This document shows, piece after piece, positions 34,101 through 40,612 of a DNA stretch of 64,000 nucleotides. The notes beneath the pieces were generated by a model. That model was given only the letters and a program-made list of their open reading frames with translations. It ran no database searches and was not told where the DNA came from. The stretch is from the NCBI GenBank assembly GCA_944470555.2, contig OX104134.1, positions 70,116,678-70,180,677 of the forward strand. Reading direction: 5' to 3'. A program made the translations under genes and the position numbers. The stretch comes from Heterobilharzia americana. Lineage: Eukaryota > Platyhelminthes > Trematoda > Strigeidida > Schistosomatidae. Positions within the stretch are counted from its first letter, which is position 1; every line of letters begins with the position of its first letter.

Positions 34101-35909
34101 CTTCAGAATTATGTTAACTGTTCGCTGTTGCAAATTTGACTGAGAATACTATTTACTACGTGGTTTTCTCTTCACAATACACAAGCTAAGAAAAAGACTT
34201 TTGGATTTGTGTATGTAGTGTGTGCATAAAGTTTAGTGTATTCACTTCTTGTCTTCTCTGGTACTGCTATGTAATAGTGCGAGTTGTCACAGCTAAAATC
34301 AGAGTAAAGATAACGAAAGGGAGGGCACGGAAGCAAAGTGGTCCGAAGCAACAGAAAGCTATACGACAAATGGAAGTGTGACGCAAGCAGCAAAATGTGA
34401 TATTAGGATTACGATTTTTGCCATCATTTTGGAAAATGAGAGAGACAATGTGAGTGTATATGATAAATTTAGAGCTCGGGACATTATACATCCTCTACTA
34501 CCACAACTGCAGTCGCTGAAGACTGAGTTAACGACCGTCAGCAGACTTACGAAGTCAACTAAAGCAAATAAGTGAGGAATACCTAAGTTTATTGTTCATA
34601 GTTGAGAGCAATGGTGTAAATCATCAAAATATCTGGCAAACTTAGCAACCATTTGAGATGGTCCATCGATAATAGTGTTAGTCAGTTAGTGTTTAATTTC
34701 AGATAACGTACTCCATGTCCCGTTCGTCAAACCTGCAAGTGGTAGATGTCAGTAAAGTCCAAAGGAGATAATTATATGGGCGAACGAGTATCTATCACTT
34801 AAGTGCAAGTCATGACGTCCAAATATGCTTTTGAGTGCAGACAGCATTTCACAATAAATATAGGTTGGCGACTGTTAGGAGCTACACAAAGGTGACGTGT
34901 ATGGTGTACATACCTAGTCTCAGTGAAACGGCAAATTAAAAGTGACATCTGAGACCGAACACTTTGGAGGAACAATCAGGTAACAAAGCAGGAAACATGA
35001 GACAAATTTCAAATTGACGTTTTACCACATATATATACGTCTCACTTACAAATGAATACATTTAGAAGTTCTTCCTAGAAATAGTCGCTTACTACAATCT
35101 GGACTTTAGCATGATGATACACCTGCATGTTTTCATTTAAAAGGATGAGCGAGAGTACAACTCCCTCATCCACACTAAACGTTTGGCAAGCATCATGCTG
35201 AAACACTGCCAGAAAGAGACATTGGCTTTTTATTTACGTACATTTAGTCATCAAGAAGGATAAAATTTCAAGCACTCGCTGTCTCACATAAGCAAAGTTT
35301 AGGTAAGAGATTGAGTTCACAAAGGGTTCCCATCAGCATTTACTTTGGGAGCTCTTTGGAACTTTCGGGTTTCACCCGAAGCTACTTCGGGCGTACTTAG
35401 TAACTTTTAGGTACTCCCCCTAAGTTTCACAAATATTTCACTTGGCCGCTAACATTTTATTGACTTCGATAACATAAACACATGTAGCACATAAACGTCA
35501 AATATTCAGGTGAAAATATTACGGATTAGGCCTTCTCATCATTTGGAATATGGGTTATTACTAATCTACGGGCGCACTACAGACACTTTGGGTACTTTGG
35601 GCACATTGAAGAATTTTAGGGCGCACTTAGTGACTTTTGACACTTCGGGGAAAAGGTTTGAAACATTCATGCGTCGCCCGATATGCGCCCGAAGTAAAAT
35701 TTTCGGTTTTAGCCCGAAACTCACAATGTGCACCTGAAGCTAATGCTAGCTGGGTTTGCACACACCCCATAAGCATTATAAAGAAATATGAAATTCCATG
35801 AACTAACCTCTCGACAGAAGGAGCACCCGCATTTTGAAAGCACTAACATATTAGCACATGGTACTGATTCAAAACAAATATTGCAGAGACCATAGTCACT
35901 CTCTATCAT
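9118..35909 (-). CDS. RNF144: RNF144-type RBR E3 ubiquitin ligase, seven coding exons (whole gene)
   Basis: Join on the minus strand: 35808-35909, 32761-32865, 32665-32725, 32323-32624, 26292-26987, 14281-14370, 9118-9567. This is 1806 nt, 601 codons plus TGA. Every intron has GT-AG ends and all phases match. Protein order: RING1 (C9-x2-C12, C27, C29, C32, C35, then C52/C54), IBR beginning with C100, C105 and C109 and resuming at C226/C229, C234, C237, RING2 at C388-x2-C391 with the predicted catalytic Cys401 in GCAQMMC and ligands C406, C409, C414, C417, then a conserved tail and one membrane span at about 455-480. In this family the RING2 cysteine takes ubiquitin from the E2 as a thioester, and the tail anchor places the enzyme on membranes. 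Odd points: insertions of roughly 90 and 120 residues split IBR and separate it from RING2. RNF144A and RNF144B cannot be told apart. Splicing is inferred from sequence only. Confidence 0.9.
9904..14076 (-). repeat. Large inverted repeat, right arm (about 4.17 kb)
   Basis: Mirror copy of 1669-5849. It fills about 89 percent of intron 6 of the RNF144-like gene (9568-14280). No terminal inverted repeats or target-site duplication were seen around the arm, so it does not look like a simple transposon. It is better described as an inverted segmental duplication. Confidence 0.93.
11088..11146 (+). ncRNA. Hammerhead ribozyme-like motif in SINE tail (right arm mirror)
   Basis: Mirror of the minus-strand motif at 4604-4662. 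CTGAGGA at 11099-11105, GAAA at 11121-11124, predicted cleavage after C11132. Helix II is GTC/GAC plus mismatches. It lies antisense inside intron 6 of the ligase gene. Confidence 0.6.
14281..14370 (-). CDS. RNF144: RNF144-like coding exon 6 (conserved post-RING2 tail)
   Basis: 90 nt, exactly 30 codons in phase 0, between acceptor tccacag and donor TAT then gtaagt. It encodes [20 protein letters not shown] and continues RASVIGHR, the family signature just before the membrane span. The exon is too short for routine open-frame searches. It sits only 204 bp outside the right arm of the inverted repeat. Confidence 0.9.
14583..15500 (+). mobile_element. Non-LTR retrotransposon fragment with reverse-transcriptase motifs
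   Basis: The phrase [13 protein letters not shown] near 14990-15030 and the block [20 protein letters not shown] (15137-15196), followed by FEFTG, match the stretch before and at the RT turn motif (VRQGCPLSPFLFNFVID). Frameshifts and stops are frequent. The beginning shares ccaacgagctatgc with 15951. A minus-strand copy of the same segment occurs at 18190-18390. Confidence 0.65.
15900..17520 (+). mobile_element. Non-LTR retrotransposon, decayed but collinear RT region
   Basis: 15900-16440 matches 28790-29350 (shared gctgctacct and gatagtggt blocks). Then a recognisable reverse transcriptase follows in broken frames: [10 protein letters not shown] (16555), [20 protein letters not shown] (16652-16711), [18 protein letters not shown] (17070-17125), [11 protein letters not shown] (17201-17233), and [14 protein letters not shown] (17277). 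The YADN in place of YADD is itself a lesion at the catalytic site. Confidence 0.72.
17600..18600 (-). mobile_element. Non-LTR retrotransposon C-terminal part with internal deletion
   Basis: On the minus strand: [20 protein letters not shown] (18505-18446) and NLKRRKAVG, the start of the RT domain, jump directly to [11 protein letters not shown] (about 18350), so most of the fingers and palm are missing. The C-terminal region follows ([12 protein letters not shown] near 17875; [15 protein letters not shown] near 17760). The run of C followed by (CA)n at 17705-17728 interrupts it. Confidence 0.62.
18600..21112 (-). mobile_element. RTE-like non-LTR retrotransposon, near full-length but dead
   Basis: Starts with ATG at 21112 and [13 protein letters not shown] (from 21094), the first endonuclease motif. 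Continues with [20 protein letters not shown] (20635-20576), the [15 protein letters not shown] block (about 20080), RT text [20 protein letters not shown] (19087-19028), and the late motif [20 protein letters not shown] near 18690-18630. Multiple stops. The clade (RTE, like schistosome SR2) is inferred from the motif wording. Confidence 0.75.
21365..21515 (+). repeat. Dispersed repeat, inverted relative to 30044-30195
   Basis: A block of about 150 bp (beginning near tgcatggttagtttgatttc) reads nearly identically as the reverse complement at 30044-30195. Only a handful of changes were noticed. It lies just beyond the 5' end of the RTE-like element. Function unknown. Confidence 0.75.
21540..22930. 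other. Intron 5 sequence without recognised features
   Basis: Some open stretches of 60-75 codons occur on both strands (for example 21548-21775 and 22362-22559 minus, 22583-22807 plus), none with a motif I know. Probably further decayed repeats. Confidence 0.3.
22943..23284 (-). pseudogene. Non-LTR endonuclease C-terminal fragment
   Basis: 113 codons open. [20 protein letters not shown] followed by AVSHRWR corresponds to the last endonuclease motif of schistosome non-LTR elements (TW.PP.....TQIDYIAIS.RWR). No RT follows downstream in frame. An isolated fossil within intron 5. Confidence 0.6.
24120..24410 (+). pseudogene. Non-LTR retrotransposon C-terminal fragment
   Basis: In broken frame: GSRGDRNQ then [20 protein letters not shown] (about 24280-24380). 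This matches the C-terminal W.PRDQRNQWLETLGDMAQNR.QWRRCIH stretch of the family seen at 17600-18600. Confidence 0.55.
24448..24900 (+). mobile_element. Penelope-like element fragment with GIY-YIG endonuclease
   Basis: The frame reads [20 protein letters not shown] (24538-24597), then QVRLHMLEY. After frameshifts follow [20 protein letters not shown] and [10 protein letters not shown] (24685-24775). This is the order of the GIY-YIG endonuclease of Penelope-like elements (Y.C.C...YIG.T.R.L..R..EH, H....GH). RT was not found upstream. A dead fragment. The family is of interest here because many Penelope-like elements carry hammerheads like those in the SINEs of this window. Confidence 0.6.
25620..25790 (+). 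mobile_element. SINE, family B, with tRNA-like head
   Basis: Box A-like TGGCTTAGGGAG (about 25637-25648) and box B-like gagttcaagccc (about 25670) are followed by the family blocks taccgaggtttgggtggtca, aataggtgtggctcattgcc and ggtggctgagta. The best-preserved family B copy in the window. Confidence 0.65.
26292..26987 (-). CDS. RNF144: RNF144-like coding exon 5 (rest of IBR, spacer, RING2)
   Basis: 696 nt, residues 191-422. The first part has the remaining IBR ligands ([12 protein letters not shown], then NWH). A Lys/Ser-rich spacer of about 120 residues follows. RING2 reads [20 protein letters not shown] and continues through C406, C409, C414 and C417, with Cys401 the predicted ubiquitin-accepting residue. 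It ends LTSLD then gtaagt. The open frame runs on to 26133, but that extension is intron. Confidence 0.92.
27715..27985 (+). mobile_element. SINE-like fragments (family B tail plus a second repeat)
   Basis: The box-B-like gctcgaacccc near 27770, then a segment (tactgtgaagtgtggcaact) that also occurs at 17610, then the family B blocks gaggtttatgcagccagata and tcacataatagatatcgcta. Confidence 0.5.
28790..29350 (+). mobile_element. Non-LTR retrotransposon 5' region copy
   Basis: Parallel to 15900-16440: shared ccacctggacgtggtgattg/ttgatgtggtcg, cttgttccc..gaggt, and the gtgtcggccgcccacag block. No open frame. Followed by unrecognised sequence with a 12-base G run at 29614-29625. Confidence 0.55.
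30044..30195 (-). repeat. Dispersed repeat, partner of 21365-21515
   Basis: Reverse-complement copy containing caacaatggtgaacatgtcc. The high identity contrasts with the strongly decayed retroelements around it, which suggests a younger repeat or exchange between the copies. Confidence 0.75.
30230..30900 (+). mobile_element. Non-LTR retrotransposon fragment, start of RT domain
   Basis: Broken frames read [36 protein letters not shown], then [39 protein letters not shown] and ILKDG. This is the segment just upstream of and into the RT fingers and aligns with 18378-18599 on the other strand. Confidence 0.65.
31057..31124. repeat. (TA)n microsatellite, about 68 bp
   Basis: Uninterrupted TA dinucleotide run inside intron 4 of the ligase gene. 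Confidence 0.95.
31384..31626 (+). other. Unassigned 80-codon open frame in intron 4
   Basis: Begins [20 protein letters not shown] and ends in TGA after RREFFN. The composition looks protein-like (six Cys, balanced charges) and is not a low-complexity artefact. I do not recognise a domain, and no splice partner was identified. It could be a decayed element. Confidence 0.2.
32323..32624 (-). CDS. RNF144: RNF144-like coding exon 4 (first half of IBR plus insertion)
   Basis: 302 nt. The acceptor is aatgtag and the donor is GTGACG then gtaagt. It carries [12 protein letters not shown], the first IBR zinc ligands (C100, C105, C109), followed by about 80 residues rich in Asn, Ser, Arg and Lys that vertebrate RNF144 proteins lack. 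The intron after it is 5.3 kb. Confidence 0.87.
32665..32725 (-). CDS. RNF144: RNF144-like coding exon 3 (RING1-IBR linker helix)
   Basis: 61 nt, flanked by introns of 35 nt (32726-32760) and 40 nt (32625-32664). It encodes the basic linker ending FSMKKLQR and leaves one base that completes a Glu codon with exon 4. Such micro-introns near the 5' end are typical of schistosome genes. Confidence 0.87.
32761..32865 (-). CDS. RNF144: RNF144-like coding exon 2 (rest of RING1)
   Basis: 105 nt, 35 codons, residues 35-69. It starts after a pyrimidine-rich acceptor (ttcttttcag) and ends at GAG then gtgagt. It supplies C35 and the ISCSCP segment that completes RING1 (C52, C54). The segment WLTDSE matches the usual short link before IBR. 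Confidence 0.88.
32866..35330. other. Intron 1 of the RNF144-like gene
   Basis: No retroelement motif, SINE block or long open frame recognised. Two plus-strand frames (33470-33752) and one at 34378-34575 lack identifiable features. Confidence 0.35.
35340..35750 (+). repeat. Cluster of diverged TTCGGGC / acttagtgacttt motifs
   Basis: Short related phrases recur in both orientations: cttcgggcgtacttagtaac (35383), gggcgcacttagtgactttt (35619), gcgcccgaagt (35686), agcccgaaa (35712), and acttcgggg (35643). CpG-containing and unlike its AT-rich surroundings. It ends about 60 bp from exon 1. It may be remains of a small tandem satellite. Confidence 0.5.
35808..35909 (-). CDS. RNF144: RNF144-like coding exon 1 (start codon and RING1 first half)
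   Basis: Codes for 34 residues beginning [12 protein letters not shown], with the first zinc ligands of RING1 (C9, C12, C27, C29, C32). It ends in a good donor (GAGAG then gttagt) in phase 0. The ATG at 35909 follows a possible acceptor (tttcag then GATG), so a 5' untranslated exon further upstream is possible. Confidence 0.85.
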
Positions 35910-36930
35910 CCTGAAACCTAACCTTGCCCTCCCGTTATTGGGTGATTCCGCGCGAGCTTAGATGCATTGCGACCTCAATGCTCAATGCCCAATGGCGTAC
36001 CATCTACTCAATCTTCATTGTAAAGACCAGTACTCCTAGTAGCCTGTAGTGATGCAGAAAGCATTTAACTTTGTAGGAGTAAAGCTGCTTCTTGAAAGTG
36101 TTCACCTAAAAAGCTGCTTTCACAAGCTCAGTTAAAATGTTCAGGTTGTTGACCATCCGGTGAAATATTCTGAGCTCCACTTGTGGTTTATTCCGTCGTA
36201 CCTTTTTAATCCTTTTGTGAAGACCCTTTAGATGGTTGTTACCAGAAAAGGGAATTAGACCGTTGATCTACATGACAAAATCACATGTTGCGTAAGCCAG
36301 TCTGTCCCAGCTACAGCTTCAAAGGACGACAAGCAACCAAAGGTGATCCTCCACCACACCCCAGCAGTTAGGAGGTAAAACATACTAATGGGCTGCCACA
36401 AGAAAAAGTCCCTTGGCTCGACCATAAAACAGTTCAAACAGGAGAGGTTTCTTTGCACTGGGCCATGAGAGGTGATAAACATTAGTACCAGTCCAGTCAT
36501 AGACACACTTTTCCTTATGTAGCATCATTTTGCATCAGACTAACACGGGAGTCTCCAACTTGAAAGATTCTGATGGATCTAATAATGGCGATAATGAAGC
36601 CTATCGTGTCTTGGGCTGACCCATGCTGGTAAACTTTATCGTCAGTGACTGGATTTGCAAATGCCAATGTGTACCTCGGTGAAACACCTGGGCCGTTACA
36701 CTACGATCCGAGTTTCAACTAGGTAGATCTTAAGTTGGTGGTCCCAAGAAGAAGCACGCCCCCGGGTTTCGGAAAGACCACTTTATTGTCATTCACGAAG
36801 AGGCCTCATTTCTCACTGCGCTCCTCGGTAGATTACTTATACACCCTTTTAGCCACGATGAAGCGCCTAAACTCGGGACGCTGGGTTACATGCATGACTC
36901 AAAGGGCCACTGGCGAAGCAACCCAGTTAA
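35910..36930. other. Region upstream of the RNF144-like gene
   Basis: It holds the presumed promoter of the ligase, with a reverse CCAAT-like cccaat near 35940 and a GC-rich gcgcgagc. No TATA or initiator can be supported. The rest is unrecognised. Confidence 0.3.
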
Positions 36931-36939
36931 CCGTATGAC

Positions 36940-37295
36940 TGATACTTTTATGCTCTCCCTCGAAAGCGGTGGAGTCGCTTATTCGAGACAGTTCATGCTA
37001 CTGCCTGACATCCAACACTCCTTTGCATCGCATCAGCAGGTTTTAGATAAGACTGTTCATATGTCACCAGCCCATTACTTCAATAATTGGTGTGAACGGG
37101 GTTGCCAACCGTCAACTGAAACAGATGTCGTGTACCTCAATTTTTATTGGACTTTCGTTCTCAATAGTCACAAGTGCTCATCAACCGTTTGGGGGTGGAT
37201 AGGAACCAATGAATCGTTAACCGACTGTTTTCGTCATATTCTCGTGGTCAACACTGCAGTCTTAGTGAAATCTGGTGTCTCTTACGAAACCATAT
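36940..37295 (+). pseudogene. CR1-like reverse-transcriptase fragment
   Basis: An open frame of 135 codons (36890-37297) contains a weak version of the RT A-box: DVVYLNFYWTFVLNSHKC in place of DVVYLDFSKAFDSVNH. The catalytic Asp is Asn here. Upstream IQHSFASHQQ fits the QHGF motif. Confidence 0.45.
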
Positions 37296-37309
37296 GACAG
37301 TGCAGCCTC

Positions 37310-38350
37310 AATAAGTGAATATTATTTTACACTCAAATAATGAATATAAGTGAGGGAGGCCGGTCTATAGGCATCATCAAGTTGATAATGGTGGAGAGAT
37401 CTGAAACATTTGAGCTGTGCTGAATGGTGCAGAAAGGACGGCGTTAAATTCTATCATAATATCAAAGTATCCGGAAGTTATGAAAAGAACTGGGAATGCA
37501 ACTTTTCAGTCCATGCACATTGTTTATAAGGTTGGATCGTTTCCACTCGCCAGTTTTTCACGCTAAAGTGCCATCAAAGTTACACAATATTTGATGTCTG
37601 CGTCGCAAGTGACTGACACCTTTGGCCCTTCTGTATAGTTCCTGGCTTTGTCAGACAACATCGTTTCGCATGGTCATGGCATCACTGGCTAAGAAGGACA
37701 AGCGTTAACGGTTTCAGTTATCAGTAAGTGTCCATACAGTCACGCAATCCACATGTGTGCCAAAGTTCAAGCATTTCCCACTCACCATGCTACCGTACAC
37801 ACCAATGTAGATGTAAGCCACTAGAATTACCAGTTGTGGTGCAAGGAAATGTGCATTAAAGGGACTATCATCCAGCGGTGGTGGGTTTTTATATAGAATT
37901 CACTTAGAAAGATGCAGCATTATCAAGGAGATACTTTGGCATTCGATTACTTTCCACCTGACGTAGTCAAACGAGATTAGGTGCTGGAAAAATCTGTTGC
38001 GTAGGACTGCTGCTAATAGGTAGCATCTAAAGTCTCTAGGTGAGCCGATCTCCTAGGTTTAACTGACTGTCGAAATTTTCTCCGCCCCAATGACGGTCAT
38101 GAAATCTTGGGCCAGCTATTGTTGTTGACTTTCCGCCTAAGGTAGCATTTATGGTGCTGGTAAGCATGTGAGTTTATCATAGGACTTTTCAGAAAGTTGG
38201 GAAACTGTGGGCACAAACCAGTTGAAGAGCTCTTTAAATAATTTTAATGTCAGATTCAGAGCAGTATTTTCAGTAGGTTTACATTTTTGGTCAAAGTTGC
38301 AATTGCGATTTTCTCATCAAGCTTTTTCTGAAAAGGGAAGAAAAGGGGAA
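37310..38350 (+). repeat. Diverged tandem unit 1
   Basis: About 1 kb that aligns block by block with 38690-39700 (gaggccggtctataggcatc vs gaagccggtccacagggatc; tcaaggagatactttggc vs tcaaggagttgcactggc). Identity is perhaps 60-70 percent by eye. Confidence 0.6.
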
Positions 38351-38409
38351 AATCAGAGGATGACATACCACGAAAGAAAAATTAAGAAGACAGGAATTCC
38401 TATCTTCTT

Positions 38410-38670
38410 AAACTCACTCCACCTAAGGGCTCAATGTCAAGGCCTCCCCTGTTCGTCACGTACATAAACAATGTGCCTCTGCGGGTGTCTTCTGGAGCTC
38501 TTCTGTTTCCTTATAGCGTGAAGCTGCGGTCAGAAATCAGAGACGAAATCGACGGGGTCACTTTGCTAAGCAGTATGGTGAAATTTCAGCATCGGACAGA
38601 TGATGCCAGGCAAATCCACTCCGAAAAATTTAAGGTGACATGTATGCGGCACGAAGCGTGTGGCACATAA
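38410..38670 (+). pseudogene. CR1-like RT fragment between tandem units
   Basis: Reads GSMSRPPLFVTYINNVPLRV, then SSGALLFPYSVKLRSEIRDE, corresponding to the GSVLGPLLF..YINDVP and ADDVKLW motifs of CR1-type RT. The catalytic ADD is replaced by PYS, so it is dead. It sits where the two tandem units meet. Confidence 0.6.
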
Positions 38671-38689
38671 AAACTCAACGAGATAAATG

Positions 38690-39700
38690 GATAAATATTT
38701 TATTCTCTGGTTATGAATTCAACATAAGAGAAGCCGGTCCACAGGGATCATCAAATTGATAATTACTGAGAAACCTAAAAGATTTGAGCAGTGTTGGATG
38801 GTACGGAAGAAAGGACATTAGACTCTGTCATGATATAAAACGTCTAGAAGTTATGAAAAGAGCAGGAGTATCATTTGACAGTACACAGACATCGTTCTGA
38901 GTTTAGATCATTCCTACTTGCGATTCTTTTTTCACACTACAGTGGCATAAAATTCGAGCGATATTCGGTATTTGCTTTAGGAGTAGTCGACGTGATTTAC
39001 CCGTCCCCAAAACCCAATGTTTCGTCAGATAAACTTCTATTTTAACAGCAATTCTTATGTTCATAGCTTTAATAACCAAGAACAACTTGCTTCAATGATT
39101 TCAGGGATAAGTATCCATATATCATTTAATTCGGGTGAATATCTAAATCCGGGCATTTCTCACTCTTAGAGTGTTATCTTTCTCAGAAACTCAGACTGAT
39201 AATACTGGAACTATTTGTTGTGGTGCAAAATAATTAAAAACTGGAAGAACCGTCGTTCAATAGGGGTGGATTTTGCACATGCGTAAAACTTCGTAGATTT
39301 CATACTGAAGTGTGCAACACTGTCAAGGAGTTGCACTGGCTGTTAACAAACTTTTGTTAGACGTATTCATACAAGACAAAGCACTAGAAAAAATCTTTCG
39401 CGCAGCATTATTACGGTTCTATTGCGCTAGGTAGAGTCATCTCTCGGATTTAGTTGTTTATCCATACTTCCGCTGCATTTATGATGGACCAGAAATCAGA
39501 GACCAGTTATGGTGCTCAGGGTTTCGTATTTGTTAGCATTTAGTGTACTGGTAGTCAGGTGAGCTAACTGTGAAGCTGTTCAAGAAATGTCAGTTCCCAA
39601 CACTAGGTACGAAGCAGGATTTTCAGCAAGTTGATAGCTTTTGATCGGATTAATGCTTACAATTTTCTCGTCACGTTGATACTGAAAAGAGGAGAGAAAA
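38690..39700 (+). repeat. Diverged tandem unit 2
   Basis: Second copy of the 1 kb unit at 37310-38350. Both end in an A/G-rich stretch (gaaaagaggagagaaaaaag here) after tttttctgaaaag-like sequence. Confidence 0.6.
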
Positions 39701-40000
39701 AAGGCTCAAGAAGAGACTGGACAATGGAACACTACGCAAAACATACTGGGAGGAGAGAGGTTCTTGTCTGTTTAGAGTCGAACTATACGTAAACTTTAAT
39801 TTGTGCATATAAGAATGACCCTTCTGATTTTCTTGCGTGAAGTTCACGCGAGTTATTAGATAGGCAGTTTTATCGGCTAACTTCATTAGTTAACACTGAC
39901 TATGTATTTAAACTGCACACTCCAGCCGGATTAACTAGTAATCAACGTCCTTTGTGAGTCCAATGAGGCAAAAAGTACTTGAGGCTTACGATGGCTAACT

Positions 40001-40612
40001 TTACACGTTTAGAGGTCCTAGTACGCCTTCACTAGCCAGGCGAATGATAGACTCATTATCTGCGAGGAGCTTATTAAGTGAGGAATGAAGGACATCATGA
40101 ACCCGCGGCACGTATCCCCTTAGGAAGTCGATCCTAATGCGAGAGAACTTACTGAGGAAGAAACGTCCTTGCAATCTGGTCGTAAAATATTCATTTTCAT
40201 CTAATAGATTGTGATTACGTAAACAGTGAGTAGATCTTGCATCTGTTTTAGTTTCCGGGCAGCACCAGTGCACTTGCTTACGAAGCAATTTGTGGTAAAA
40301 TATATGATTCACTTTAAGTCGTCTCTTCCAGAGAGGTTCTAGCCCTAGCATGTTGGATGAGGCCGAAGGAATCTTAAATGAACAGGATCTTGGGGTCGTA
40401 GTCTCCCATGACCTTAGGTCCTCTGGTGTGACAAAAGTGCTTCTGGTGCAGAGGTGATACTGTAGCTCTGCAGTGAGTCTTTGGATAGTCTGGTCAATGA
40501 CCCTAAAGATATACGAAAATTTAGATGCCCGTTTAATTAAGCTAAGCCTTAAACGAACCTGCCCCTCAATAAAAGTTGCTCGGACTGCATCATTACAGTC
40601 CTTCAAATGCAA
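40001..40612 (-). pseudogene. CR1-like retrotransposon C-terminal ORF fragment (203 codons open)
   Basis: The C-terminal half reads GLEPLWKRRLKVNHIFYHKL, then TRSTHCLRNHNLL, YFTTRLQGRFFLSKFSRIRI and DFLRGY. This matches the post-RT region of CR1-like elements (GL.SL..RR...DL...HKLL, TRS.....L..P..R....R.FF..R....WN.LP). Exceptionally long open stretch for a fossil here. No RT core upstream within the same frame, and the N-terminal part is less certain. Confidence 0.6.
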
